From Muribaculaceae bacterium (GTDB taxonomy: Bacteria > Bacteroidota > Bacteroidia > Bacteroidales > Muribaculaceae): a stretch of DNA of 64,000 nucleotides. Every line of letters begins with the position of its first letter. The first letter of the stretch is position 1. The notes beneath the pieces were generated by a model. The model was not told the origin of the DNA and ran no database searches. It was given only the letters and a program-made list of their open reading frames with translations. A program made the position numbers and the translations under genes. Below are positions 8,352 to 17,790 of the stretch, in pieces. The DNA lies in the NCBI GenBank assembly GCA_910573745.1, contig CAJSYI010000005.1, forward strand, positions 1 to 64,000, in the 5' to 3' direction.

Positions 8352-10799
8352 CTATTCCATGTCGCCGTATCCGCTTCCGTCCATAGGCTCGGAATCCTGA
8401 TGGCGCCCAGGCTTCGACTTCATATTGCCGAACGAATACTTTATCGTCAGCTGAATGCGTCTTCCGCCTCTCCATCGTTCTGAATACTGCGAATAGTCGA
8501 TGTCGTTGACCGTGTTCTTGAACTTGCGGGAATCGAACAGGTCGCGGCAATTGAGCGACACCGACCAGTTGCCGAAGGCCCTGCGCAGACCGAGGTCTAC
8601 GCTCCAGCCGCCCTGATGTGAGCCCTGAGCCTCAAGATGCTTTGAACTGTAGCGGCCTGTGGCCTGGAAATTCAGGTTCCAGGGAAGCCGCACAGTGGCC
8701 ATGCACCGGATGTCCCATGCAAAAGAGTTCTGTTTGTCTCCGCTGAGAGTAACGGGATTGCCGAAATCATCCTTAAGCGTGTAGTTCCAGGCCGAAATAT
8801 GGTTGTTGTAGAGATTCACCGTAGTGGTAAGGTCGAGGTGGGACTTGAACAGATTGTTCTTCACCACAAACTCAACACCTGAGTTGGCGACCTTCGACAC
8901 ATTGGCGTAAGTGGTATACATCACGTCGCCGGAAAGATAGCTGATTCGGTTTATGACGTTGTCAGAAGTGCGCAGATAAGCCGATACGGAAATCATATGG
9001 TATGTCCAGCTCTTGATGTAGTTGAGTTCAAAAGCGTTGGAATACTGCGGCTCAAGCTCAGGATTACCGAACCGTATATTGGTGGGATCGGAAATGTCGC
9101 GGAAAGAATTGAGCTGACCGCCCCATGGACGTCGTATGCGCCGCGTATAATTTATCTGGAGTTCATTGTCATGCGGCAATGCATATGAAATGTATGCCGA
9201 CGGGAACAATGCGAAATTGTTTTTCTTGTACCAGTCCGCGTCGTCGGCCGATTCTCCGTATGCCAAAGACTTGGTGCTCACCTGCCAAGCCTCACCACGA
9301 AGACCTGCCGAGAAACTGAAATTCTTCACCTTTCCGCCCAAAGTGAAGTAAAGGGCAGATATGTTGTTGTTGTATATGAAACGGTTGAAAAGCTCCGGAA
9401 CCACCGACTGGTCGGCTGCCGATGTCCCCTCACGGGTCGTTACCGGCGTGTTCTCATGATTGTAATTGCCGTTGAAACCGGCCTCAAGTTTAAGCCACGG
9501 AAGGATCTGGTTTGTATAATCCACCTTTGCCTCGTATGAATTGACGTTGATGGACTGATCCTGCTCCTGATAATTGTCGGAAAGGATCTCTCCCGGGAAC
9601 TCCTGTTTCTGCAGATAGCTTTTCCACGAAGGGCCTCCCCAATGGTTGTAGGACACCATTATGTCGAGCGTGTGCGAATCGCTCCATTTCCTTGTATATC
9701 CCAATTCGGCATGCGCCCCACGATTGTCGCTCTTGTTGTGGGCAAACTGCGTGTTGTCTGTCCACTGGCCGGGGATGTCTGACTCGTAGTCAGTGGTGGT
9801 CTTCCCCCATCGATGTCCGAACATTCCAAAAGCGTTCACGTAGAAGGCATCCTTGTCAGTAAGATGGTAAGTCGCACCAGCCCGCAAGAAAAGGTTGTTG
9901 CCGTGGTTGCGTCCGTCCGCCTCAGAGTTAAGGAAGCTTCCGTCAGTATAGTCGCGCAGCGTCTTGGAGCCGTTCTTGCCGTGGCGCATACGGAAACCGA
10001 CGCTGGCATAAGCCTCCCACTTCGGGTCGGAATAGTTGATATTCACAGAAGCGTTTCCTCCGCCCTGGGAATTGGCCCCGAGCTCGGCACTTCCGAAATA
10101 GCCACCCCTGCGGTCTTTCTTCAATATGATGTTGATGATTCCGGCCGTGCCCTCCGGGCTGTATTTCGCCGATGGGTTGGTGATTACCTCTATGCGCTCA
10201 ATCGATTCTCCCGGAATCTGTTCGAGAATCTGCGCCCGGTTGTCGGCGGTAAGACCAGACTCCTTGCCGTTAATCCACACGGTAACCGAACTGTTGCCGC
10301 GAAGCGACACCTCGCCGTCCTGATCCACCTCTACCGATGGTATGGACTCAAGCAGCTCGCTTGCCGACTGGCCGGCGGCCATTATGTTGGCATCGACGTT
10401 GAACACCTTCTTGTCAAGTTCAAAACGCATCTGGGAACGGACGCCTTCTACCACTACCTCTTGCAGCAGCTTGGTGTCGTCGGCAAGACGCAGAGTGCCA
10501 AGGTCGATGTTCGCTCCCGCCACTGCAACAGGCCGTTCCTGGTCGATGTTCCCTACGCTCGACACCCTCACTATGTATTTCCCGTCCTTCACTCCGGAAA
10601 GGCGGAACCGTCCGTTCTCGTCGGTGTTGGCACCGACGGCAAGCGGCTTGTTGGTCTTAGCGTCTATCAGCTGCACAGTGGCAAACGCTATCGGGTCTCC
10701 GCTCCCCTTTTCAAGAGCGATTCCGGAAATGTCGCCTTTCGCATATGCCATCGCGGGAAGCAATGCCATAGCAGCAAGAATCTTTATATGTCTTTTCAT
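8352..10799 (-). CDS. Outer-membrane beta-barrel protein (TonB-dependent receptor-like)
   Basis: This 815-aa protein has a signal peptide (residues 1-20, ending AMAYA), a carboxypeptidase-regulatory-like domain (about 22-105; FATVQLIDAKTNKPLAVGAN), a plug-like domain (about 125-230; SVTVWINGKESG and ITNPSAKYSPEGTAGIINII) and a C-terminal barrel of the family-3 outer-membrane type (TRRIRRPWGGQLNSFRDISD, then FGNPELEPQYSNAFELNY). It has no SusD partner. Such proteins are often controlled by nearby two-component systems, but only adjacency supports that here. The Met at 10799 starts a proper signal peptide; an upstream Met would add 21 non-signal residues. Confidence 0.92.
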   Translation of the reverse strand: MKRHIKILAAMALLPAMAYAKGDISGIALEKGSGDPIAFATVQLIDAKTNKPLAVGANTDENGRFRLSGVKDGKYIVRVSSVGNIDQERPVAVAGANIDLGTLRLADDTKLLQEVVVEGVRSQMRFELDKKVFNVDANIMAAGQSASELLESIPSVEVDQDGEVSLRGNSSVTVWINGKESGLTADNRAQILEQIPGESIERIEVITNPSAKYSPEGTAGIINIILKKDRRGGYFGSAELGANSQGGGNASVNINYSDPKWEAYASVGFRMRHGKNGSKTLRDYTDGSFLNSEADGRNHGNNLFLRAGATYHLTDKDAFYVNAFGMFGHRWGKTTTDYESDIPGQWTDNTQFAHNKSDNRGAHAELGYTRKWSDSHTLDIMVSYNHWGGPSWKSYLQKQEFPGEILSDNYQEQDQSINVNSYEAKVDYTNQILPWLKLEAGFNGNYNHENTPVTTREGTSAADQSVVPELFNRFIYNNNISALYFTLGGKVKNFSFSAGLRGEAWQVSTKSLAYGESADDADWYKKNNFALFPSAYISYALPHDNELQINYTRRIRRPWGGQLNSFRDISDPTNIRFGNPELEPQYSNAFELNYIKSWTYHMISVSAYLRTSDNVINRISYLSGDVMYTTYANVSKVANSGVEFVVKNNLFKSHLDLTTTVNLYNNHISAWNYTLKDDFGNPVTLSGDKQNSFAWDIRCMATVRLPWNLNFQATGRYSSKHLEAQGSHQGGWSVDLGLRRAFGNWSVSLNCRDLFDSRKFKNTVNDIDYSQYSERWRGGRRIQLTIKYSFGNMKSKPGRHQDSEPMDGSGYGDME

Positions 10800-10964
10800 T
10801 TGGTTGACTTTGGTACGTAAAATACGCAATAGGTTGGAGTCGGACACACAACGGATGCCCATCGATTAATACGACAAGGCAGCCTCCTGATGGTTTAATC
10901 GCACCCTAAAAAATATGATGAAATTATGTCGTGGCACGAAAACCCCAATATCGGCAAAAATGAT

Positions 10965-10972
10965 TAATTTTG
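10965..10972 (+). promoter_or_regulatory. -7 promoter element for the LptF/G gene
   Basis: TAATTTTG matches the Bacteroidetes -7 consensus, 48 bp before the permease start. A matching -33 box is not evident. Confidence 0.45.
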
Positions 10973-11020
10973 CAGTTTGAACGCAGCAGTTTCCGCAGTT
11001 GCTAAACAAAAAACCAGACT

Positions 11021-12955
11021 ATGCGCATCATCAAACGCCTGCATTGGTTCGTGCTGAAGAGCTTTCTTCCGTTGTTCGCGATGACTTTTTTCATCGTGCT
11101 CTTCATCGTGCTCATGCAGTTCCTGTGGAAATACATCGACGACCTTGTGGGAAAGGGACTTTCACTCGAAGTTCTCGCCGAACTGTTCTTCTACGCAGCC
11201 GTGAGCATGGTGCCAATGGCACTGCCTCTTGCCATTCTGCTGGCAAGCCTCATGACTTTCGGCAACTTCGGCGAAAAGTTCGAGCTGACGGCAATGAAGG
11301 CCTCGGGAATCTCACTTGTCAGAGTGATGGCGCCGCTCATCGTCCTGATAGGCGGCATAGCCGTCGGCGCGTTCTTCTTCCAGAACAATGTGCTTCCGAC
11401 CGCGCAGGTGAAGATGTGGACGCTGCTTTTTTCCATGAAGCAGAAAAGCCCTGAGCTGGAGATTCCGGAAGGCGTGTTCTACGACAAGATTCCCGGCTAC
11501 AATCTGTTCGTCAAGGAAAAGGACAAGGAGACAGGCATCCTGTACGACGTGATGATCTATGACGTGAGCCGAGGTGGCGACCAAGGGACAATACTCCTCG
11601 CAGACTCGGCCCGGCTCGCCTTCACTCCCGACAACCGCTATCTGTATCTCCATCTTTACCAAGGGGAACAGTTTGAGAACCTCCGCGACCAGACATCAAG
11701 AGACGCCAACGTGCCGTTCCGTCGTGAGACTTTCTTCGACAAGCAAGTGCTGATTCCATTTGACGCAAACTTCAACCGTCTTGACGACAATTCTATGAGG
11801 AAACAGTATGTCGGGAAGAACATCTCGGAGCTGCATCATACAATAGACTCAGTCAACCTAAGGCTTGACTCGATAGGACGCGATTATACCCGCGAACTAC
11901 ACAACGGGCCGCTTGCCATACTGAACGGCGGTCTAAGAAGCTTCTCCAGTCCGGGCATACAGTCAGCTCCTGATGAAGTCAGGGACAAAAAAAGCCCGCT
12001 GATACTCGACTCGCTGCTCTCAAAACTCGACGACAGCGGAAGGCGTATGGTCGTCGAGGGCGCGATGCAGAGCATACGCCGCGAACGCGACGACTTTGAA
12101 TTCAAGGGAGCTACGATGGCGGACGACCGCAAAATCCTGCGCCGGCATGAAATAGAGCTTCTGAAGAAGTATACGCTTTCTGTGGCTTGCCTGATCATGT
12201 TCTTCATCGGTGCGCCGCTCGGAGCCATAATACGCAAGGGCGGCATAGGTACTCCTCTCGTCATTTCCGTTTTGCTTTTCCTTGTGTATTACATAATAGA
12301 CAACACCGGCTACAAGATGGCCCGCGACGGACGCTGGATCGTCTGGATCGGAATGTGGCTCTCCACAGCCATCCTCGCCCCGTTGGGCATATATGTAACT
12401 TACAAGGCGATGAACGACTCTTCCGTCTTTGACAAAGACCTCTACATCTCCTTGCTCAAGAAAATTTTCGGCACCAGGACAAGCCGTAAGGTCAGCTACA
12501 AGGAAGTCATAATCAACGATATCTCGGAAAACGAGGCAATAAGCCGCCTGTCGTCCCTGCGGGAACGCGCATCAGCATACGTGCAGAGACACACATCTGC
12601 CCAAAGCTACATCACTTACTGGATGCGCGGCTACGACACCTCAGAGCTGAAGGAGATTTCTTCACAGCTTGAAGCAGACGTGGCCTATATGGCCGACTGC
12701 CGCAACCCTATGGCAGTCAACAAACTCATTGACTATCCGGTGCTCCGTATTCTTTGGGCATACCATCCGGCACGCAGGAAATGGCTAAGCCGCACGTTGG
12801 CGACGTTCTTCCCTGTCGGAATACCCGTATGGCTATGGGGGCTTCATTCGCAAAAGGTGCTCAAACAAGACCTGCGGCGCATAGTCTCCGTAAGCGACTC
12901 AATCATCAGCATCCTCACCGAGCCAAACACAACAAATACCACAAATGTCTCATAA
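11021..12955 (+). CDS. LptF/LptG-family lipopolysaccharide export permease
   Basis: This inner-membrane permease of the LPS transport ABC system (LptBFG) extracts LPS from the inner membrane. Three N-terminal transmembrane helices (about 15-35, 60-85, 103-120) enclose the family signature around ALPLAILLASLMTFGNFGEKFELTAMKASG. A periplasmic beta-jellyroll occupies the middle (about 130-260). Three further helices lie at about 388-460 (MFFIGAPLGAIIRKGGIGTPL). At 644 aa it is longer than proteobacterial LptF because of a central insert and a C-terminal cytoplasmic extension of about 150 residues, a shape known in Bacteroidetes. F and G cannot be told apart here, so no gene symbol is given. Confidence 0.92.
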   Translation: MRIIKRLHWFVLKSFLPLFAMTFFIVLFIVLMQFLWKYIDDLVGKGLSLEVLAELFFYAAVSMVPMALPLAILLASLMTFGNFGEKFELTAMKASGISLVRVMAPLIVLIGGIAVGAFFFQNNVLPTAQVKMWTLLFSMKQKSPELEIPEGVFYDKIPGYNLFVKEKDKETGILYDVMIYDVSRGGDQGTILLADSARLAFTPDNRYLYLHLYQGEQFENLRDQTSRDANVPFRRETFFDKQVLIPFDANFNRLDDNSMRKQYVGKNISELHHTIDSVNLRLDSIGRDYTRELHNGPLAILNGGLRSFSSPGIQSAPDEVRDKKSPLILDSLLSKLDDSGRRMVVEGAMQSIRRERDDFEFKGATMADDRKILRRHEIELLKKYTLSVACLIMFFIGAPLGAIIRKGGIGTPLVISVLLFLVYYIIDNTGYKMARDGRWIVWIGMWLSTAILAPLGIYVTYKAMNDSSVFDKDLYISLLKKIFGTRTSRKVSYKEVIINDISENEAISRLSSLRERASAYVQRHTSAQSYITYWMRGYDTSELKEISSQLEADVAYMADCRNPMAVNKLIDYPVLRILWAYHPARRKWLSRTLATFFPVGIPVWLWGLHSQKVLKQDLRRIVSVSDSIISILTEPNTTNTTNVS

Positions 12956-13018
12956 CCAGGTGCTGAAACTTTTGCATAATTCATCAGCCGACTGAAGACA
13001 GACATATGGTTAAACAAT

Positions 13019-13051
13019 AAAAAACGGCCGCTCTCACGAGTGGCCGTTTTT
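13019..13051. terminator. Bidirectional intrinsic terminator
   Basis: An A-run, a GC stem (ACGGCCGCT paired with AGTGGCCGT, one wobble) around a CTCACG loop, and a T-run. It lies after the rightward LptF/G gene and, read leftward, after asd, with T-rich sequence on both sides, so it can serve both. The 150 bp between it and asd hold no visible gene. Confidence 0.85.
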
Positions 13052-13200
13052 GTCAGCGACCCGAAAGCCGCTATGTCTTGAACTTAATGAACAAAAATCT
13101 ATCTTCTTTCTTTTCGATAGTTAAACACATTGTGTCCTCTTATTGTTCCAAGCCCATCTGCCTTTAACTTATTTTAATATTGCCAAATCTGACAAAAATC

Positions 13201-14217
13201 CTACGATTTGAATTGCGAATCATTGGCAATCAACCATTTGGCTATCTGCACGGCATTCAGTGCCGCTCCTTTCTTTATCTGGTCGCCGACAACCCAGAAT
13301 GCCAGTCCGCAATCGTCGCAAAGGTCTTTGCGCAGACGTCCCACGTAGACCGGATTCTTGCCTGCAATGTCGAGAGGCATAGGATACTCCTTTCTTGAAG
13401 GATCATCTACGACCACGAGGCCATCAGCGTTTTCAAAAGCCCTCCTTACCTCGTCAAGGCCGAGAGGCCGCTCGGTCTCAAGCCATATCGCCTCGCTATG
13501 GGCCCGCATCACAGGCACACGGACACATGTGGCCGACACTCGTATGTCGGAATGCATGATCTTCTGCGTCTCGTGATACATCTTCATCTCCTCCTTAGTG
13601 TAGGCATTTTCCATAAACACGTCCACCTGAGGGATAAGATTGAAAGCGAGCTGGGCAGAGAACTTCTCAATCCGAGGCTCCTCCCCTTCGCAAAGCTGGC
13701 GCGTCTGCATCTGAAGCTCCTCCATACCTGAGGCACCTGCCCCGGAAGCTGCCTGATATGTCGCCACATGCACATGCCTTATGTGGGACAAATCCTCAAT
13801 CGGCTTCAAGGCCACTACCATCTGGATGGTAGTACAGTTAGGGTTGCCGATGATGTTGCGCGGGCGGTCGAGCGCATCGGCACCGTTGACTTCAGGCACG
13901 ACGAGCGGAACGTCCTTGTCCATACGGAACGCGCTGCTGTTGTCAATCATCACGGTTCCGTGGCGAGTGATGGTATCCGCATAAGCTTTTGACGTCGAAG
14001 CTCCTGCGGAGGTGAACGCAATGTCCACTCCGCGGAAGTCGCTTTCCTCAGTCAGCTCCTCGACCTCGTATTCTTTCCCCCGAAAGGAATAGACACGCCC
14101 CGCGCTCCTGCTTGAACCGAAAAGGCGCAATGAGCCGACCGGAAAATCCTGTTCGTCAAGCACACGGAGGAACTCCTGCCCAACGGCACCGCTTACGCCT
14201 ACTATTGCTATGTTCAT
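13201..14217 (-). CDS. asd: Aspartate-semialdehyde dehydrogenase
   Basis: This enzyme catalyses the NADP-dependent reductive dephosphorylation of aspartyl phosphate to aspartate semialdehyde, feeding diaminopimelate, lysine, threonine and methionine synthesis. The 338-aa length is typical. The N-terminal NADP fold begins [15 protein letters not shown]. The catalytic Cys128 lies in GNPNCTT, and the dimerisation part includes [14 protein letters not shown]. The fabD gene ends 23 bp upstream on the same strand, so the two genes are probably co-transcribed, fabD first. Confidence 0.97.
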   Translation of the reverse strand: MNIAIVGVSGAVGQEFLRVLDEQDFPVGSLRLFGSSRSAGRVYSFRGKEYEVEELTEESDFRGVDIAFTSAGASTSKAYADTITRHGTVMIDNSSAFRMDKDVPLVVPEVNGADALDRPRNIIGNPNCTTIQMVVALKPIEDLSHIRHVHVATYQAASGAGASGMEELQMQTRQLCEGEEPRIEKFSAQLAFNLIPQVDVFMENAYTKEEMKMYHETQKIMHSDIRVSATCVRVPVMRAHSEAIWLETERPLGLDEVRRAFENADGLVVVDDPSRKEYPMPLDIAGKNPVYVGRLRKDLCDDCGLAFWVVGDQIKKGAALNAVQIAKWLIANDSQFKS

Positions 14218-14240
14218 ACCAAATAATATCCGATTTCAGG

Positions 14241-15119
14241 TCATTGCTTGCCGGAAGTGGCAACCTTGCGGTCAATCTTCTTCACCAGACCCTGAAGCAC
14301 ATTGCCCGGACCGAGTTCAACGAACTCATCCGCTCCGTCGGCAATCATTGCCTGCACATCGTAAGTCCAACGCACAGGGGCGGTCAACTGTTTTATCAGA
14401 TTGGCCTTTATCTCCTCCGGATCAGTGTGGGGTTTGCCGTCCACGTTCTGATACACAGGACACAACGGCACCTGGAAATCCGCCGCAGAAATGGCCTCGG
14501 CAAGTTCTTCGTGTGCCGGCTGCATAAGCGGACTGTGGAAAGCGCCTCCGACTTTCAACTTCATGGCACGCTTCGCTCCTGCTTCAAGAAGTTTTTCGCA
14601 GGCTTTGTCTATTCCCTCGACAGTGCCTGAAATCACCACCTGGCCCGGGCAGTTGTAGTTGGCCGGAGCAACAGTCTCGTCGATTCCCGCACACACTTCC
14701 TCCACCTTTTCATCAGGCAATGCAAGAACAGCCGCCATTGTAGAAGGACGGGCCTCGCAGGCCTTCTGCATAGCGTGCGCACGTTTGGAGACAAGCCTAA
14801 GACCCTCCTCAAAAGAAAGGGCACCGGCTGCAACCAATGCTGAAAACTCGCCAAGACTGTGGCCGGCCACCATATCCGGCCTGAACTCCTCACCGAGACT
14901 CTTGGCAAGAATCACACTGTGAAGGAATATGGCTGGTTGGGTGACTTTGGTCTGCTTAAGGTCTTCTTCCGTCCCTTCAAACATCAGGTCGGTGATGCGG
15001 AAACCGAGGACTTCATTGGCTTTTTCAAAAAGGGCGTGAGCCTCAGGATTGTTGTCGTAGAGGTCTTTGCCCATACCTACGAACTGGGCGCCTTGGCCCG
15101 GAAAAACATAAGCCTTCAT
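14241..15119 (-). CDS. fabD: Malonyl-CoA:ACP transacylase
   Basis: This enzyme transfers malonyl groups from CoA to acyl carrier protein to supply fatty-acid elongation. The 292-aa length is normal. Visible features are the oxyanion-side motif FPGQGAQ at the N terminus, the nucleophile elbow GHSLGEF with Ser88, and the catalytic His195 in GGAFHSPLM. It is the first gene of a leftward pair with asd. It diverges from the phosphonate operon, and TAnnTTTG boxes on both strands lie in the intergenic region. Confidence 0.97.
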   Translation of the reverse strand: MKAYVFPGQGAQFVGMGKDLYDNNPEAHALFEKANEVLGFRITDLMFEGTEEDLKQTKVTQPAIFLHSVILAKSLGEEFRPDMVAGHSLGEFSALVAAGALSFEEGLRLVSKRAHAMQKACEARPSTMAAVLALPDEKVEEVCAGIDETVAPANYNCPGQVVISGTVEGIDKACEKLLEAGAKRAMKLKVGGAFHSPLMQPAHEELAEAISAADFQVPLCPVYQNVDGKPHTDPEEIKANLIKQLTAPVRWTYDVQAMIADGADEFVELGPGNVLQGLVKKIDRKVATSGKQ

Positions 15120-15166
15120 AGATTTTATTACTGTTTATGTCGGTTTATTGTGTTTGAATAAGGCCG

Positions 15167-15174
15167 CAAAGTTA
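15167..15174 (-). promoter_or_regulatory. -7 promoter element for fabD-asd
   Basis: On the minus strand the bases are TAACTTTG, matching TAnnTTTG, 48 bp before the fabD start. A -33 match at ideal spacing is not seen. Confidence 0.45.
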
Positions 15175-15248
15175 CAAAAATTTTCCGTAACCATATCCAA
15201 CAACAGATTTTTTCATCCTCTCACACGAACCGACGGCAAAAAAATGAT

Positions 15249-15256
15249 TAACTTTG
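15249..15256 (+). promoter_or_regulatory. -7 promoter element for the phosphonate operon
   Basis: TAACTTTG matches the Bacteroidetes -7 consensus and lies 48 bp before the ATG at 15304. It places transcription start downstream of any earlier start codon and so supports the 15304 start for PEP mutase. Confidence 0.5.
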
Positions 15257-15303
15257 CAGTTCCGGCCAAGCACATCAAAACACACTTGCCGCCGGGACAC
15301 CAA

Positions 15304-16617
15304 ATGAACGAAGCAAAGACAAAGACCGTGTATCTCGGCATGATTGCAGACATCATGCACCCAGGACTCACACGCATAATATCCGAGGGAGCCAAACACG
15401 GAGAGCTGGTCGTGGGACTCTTCACCGACCGTGCCGTGGCAAGCCGCAAACGGCTGCCGTTCCTCAGCTACGAGCAACGCCGTGAAGTTGTGGAAAGCAT
15501 CAAGGGAGTAAGCCGGGTGGTGCCTCAGGACGAATGGAGCTACATACCCAACATTCTGAAGTTTCGCCCCGACTGCCTCATCCATGGCGATGACTGGAAA
15601 AACGGGGCAGCGGCAGAAATGCGTCAGAAAGTGTTTGACACTATGGCCGAGATAGGAGGAGAGGTCATAGAGGTCCCCTACACCCACGGAATCAATTCTT
15701 CTGGACTTTTCAACGAGGTAAAGGCATTGGGCACCACGCCTGAGGTGCGCATGAAGATGCTTCGCCGCCTGATTGAGGCCAAGCCGATAGTGCGCATAAT
15801 GGAAGCTCATGACGGCCTATGCGGCCTGATAATAGAAAATCTCGAAGTGGAAAAGGGTGAGCGCGTGGAGGCGTTCGACGGCATGTGGAGCAGTTCGCTC
15901 ACAGACTCCACATCAAAAGGCAAACCCGACATCGAAGCGGTAGACCTTACAACGCGCCTGCAGGATCTCAACAACATACTCGAATGCACCACAAAACCCA
16001 TAATCTTCGACGGCGACACCGGCGGAAAAACTGAGCATTTCGCTTTCACCGTACGCACTCTCGAACGCCACGGCGTATCAGCCGTGATAATCGAAGACAA
16101 AACAGGGCTTAAAAAGAATTCCCTTTTCGGCACGGATGCGGTGCAGACGCAGGATTCAATAGAAAACTTCTGCAATAAAATCAAAACCGGCAAAGAAGCG
16201 CAGATAACAGAAGACTTCATGATTATCGCCAGGATAGAAAGCCTCATTGCCGGAAAGAGCGTGCTGGACGCCCTCCAGCGGGCCGACGCTTATGTAGAAG
16301 CCGGTGCCGACGGGATAATGATACACAGCAAGGACAAATCCGGCGATGACATCCGTGAGTTCTGCCTCGCATTCAGAGAGAAGCACCGGAAAGTGCCGTT
16401 GGTGGTCGTACCTACGACATACAATCATATCTATGAGGAGGAGCTCGCCGGTTGGGGCATAAACGTCGTGATATATGCCAACCACATGCTCAGGGCCGCA
16501 TATCCGGCCATGAAAGCAGCAGCGACATCGATTCTCGAAAACGAGCGTTCGCTTGAGGCAAACCCCCTCTGCATGCCCATCAAAGAAATACTTGAACTGA
16601 TACCCGGAACAAAATGA
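15304..16617 (+). CDS. aepX: Phosphoenolpyruvate mutase with N-terminal nucleotidyltransferase-like domain
   Basis: This enzyme forms the C-P bond by converting PEP to phosphonopyruvate, the first step of phosphonate synthesis. The mutase domain (about 155-437) carries GDTGG (237-241) and the signature EDKTGLKKNSLFG (264-276). Residues 1-140 form a cytidylyltransferase-like Rossmann domain (YLGMIADIMHPGL, ELVVGLFTDRAV, LIHGDDW), a known fusion. Its nucleotide-binding HxGH motif reads HPGL here, so activity of that domain is doubtful. The start at 15304 gives the usual length and follows the -7 box. The stop overlaps the next gene by 4 bp. Confidence 0.93.
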   Translation: MNEAKTKTVYLGMIADIMHPGLTRIISEGAKHGELVVGLFTDRAVASRKRLPFLSYEQRREVVESIKGVSRVVPQDEWSYIPNILKFRPDCLIHGDDWKNGAAAEMRQKVFDTMAEIGGEVIEVPYTHGINSSGLFNEVKALGTTPEVRMKMLRRLIEAKPIVRIMEAHDGLCGLIIENLEVEKGERVEAFDGMWSSSLTDSTSKGKPDIEAVDLTTRLQDLNNILECTTKPIIFDGDTGGKTEHFAFTVRTLERHGVSAVIIEDKTGLKKNSLFGTDAVQTQDSIENFCNKIKTGKEAQITEDFMIIARIESLIAGKSVLDALQRADAYVEAGADGIMIHSKDKSGDDIREFCLAFREKHRKVPLVVVPTTYNHIYEEELAGWGINVVIYANHMLRAAYPAMKAAATSILENERSLEANPLCMPIKEILELIPGTK

Positions 16618-17750
16618 TTTCTCCTGGATTTTTCATAAAAAAGCTGCAAAGCCTCGGAACGGATTTCTTCACCGGCGTGCCGGACTCGCTCCTGAAGCCG
16701 CTATGCGCATGGATGAAAGACAACCTGGACACCGACGCAAATGTAATCGCCGCCAACGAAGGAGGGGCAATGGCCCTTGCCGCAGGACATTACCTTGCAA
16801 GCGGCCGCCCGGCGTGCATATATATGCAGAACTCGGGCATCGGCAATGCCGTGAACCCGCTCCTTTCGCTTCTCGATGCCGACGTATATGGCATCCCGGC
16901 ACTACTCGTGGTAGGCTGGCGGGGAATGCCTGGCGTGCATGACGAACCGCAGCACGTGAAGCAGGGACGCGTAACACCAGAGCTTTTCGAAGCGATGGAC
17001 ATTCCTTACGTCATACTTTCGGACGAAGAAAACGTAGCCGCCGAACAGATAGAAGCCGCAGCGGGTTTCATCAACGACACAGGTCGCCAAATGGCTGTCA
17101 TAGTGCGCAAAGGCACATTTGCGCCATTCAAGGCCACCGACGAGCCGCCGCTACCCTATCCGTGCCGCGAAGAAGCCATAAAGGAGATTGTCAAGGCCAT
17201 CGATCCGGCGACGGCCATTGTCTCTACAACCGGCATGATTTCGCGAGAGCTGTTCGAGCTGCGTGTGGCGCGCGGAGAAGGGCACGGCTCCGACTTCCTT
17301 ACAGTAGGCTCGATGGGACATGCCTCACAGATCGCCCTCGGCATCGCCCTCGCGGACCGAACCTGCAAAACGGCATGCATCGACGGAGACGGAGCCTTCC
17401 TGATGCACCTCGGCGGCACTGCCATAATCGGAAGCAGGAAGCCGGAAAGGTTCATCCACTTCGTGCTCAACAACGGGGCACATGATTCAGTAGGCGGACA
17501 AGACACCGTGGCGATGAATACCGACCTACCTGCGATTGCCCTTGCCTGCGGATACCGAACGGCATGCCGGATAGAATCCATTGAAGAAATCAGCGATTCA
17601 ATCAAAGCCGCCGAAGCGTCGCCCGGCCCGCATCTGATTGAAATCAGAGTACGCAAAGGAGCGCGCCCCGACCTCGGAAGGCCCACCACAACCCCAGCGG
17701 AAAACCGCGACGCCTTCATCGCTTTCCTTAGAGAAAAACAGAACCGTTAA
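16614..17750 (+). CDS. aepY: Phosphonopyruvate decarboxylase
   Basis: This thiamine-diphosphate enzyme decarboxylates phosphonopyruvate to phosphonoacetaldehyde, pulling the unfavourable mutase step forward. The 378-aa chain has the PYR-type half (ANEGGAMALAAGHYLASG, with the Glu that activates the cofactor) and the C-terminal PP half with the ThDP motif GDGAFLMHLGG ending in FVLNNGAHDSVGGQ. It overlaps PEP mutase by ATGA, implying translational coupling. A gap of about 40 bp separates it from the aminotransferase. Confidence 0.95.
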   Translation: MISPGFFIKKLQSLGTDFFTGVPDSLLKPLCAWMKDNLDTDANVIAANEGGAMALAAGHYLASGRPACIYMQNSGIGNAVNPLLSLLDADVYGIPALLVVGWRGMPGVHDEPQHVKQGRVTPELFEAMDIPYVILSDEENVAAEQIEAAAGFINDTGRQMAVIVRKGTFAPFKATDEPPLPYPCREEAIKEIVKAIDPATAIVSTTGMISRELFELRVARGEGHGSDFLTVGSMGHASQIALGIALADRTCKTACIDGDGAFLMHLGGTAIIGSRKPERFIHFVLNNGAHDSVGGQDTVAMNTDLPAIALACGYRTACRIESIEEISDSIKAAEASPGPHLIEIRVRKGARPDLGRPTTTPAENRDAFIAFLREKQNR

Positions 17751-17790
17751 CCCTCTCTGCATCCTGAAGTTTCCTCTCTCAACTTTTTAT

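Noticed and set aside
9813-10820. 335-codon rightward open frame
   Set aside because: Antisense to the outer-membrane protein gene; length comes from codon bias of the real gene.
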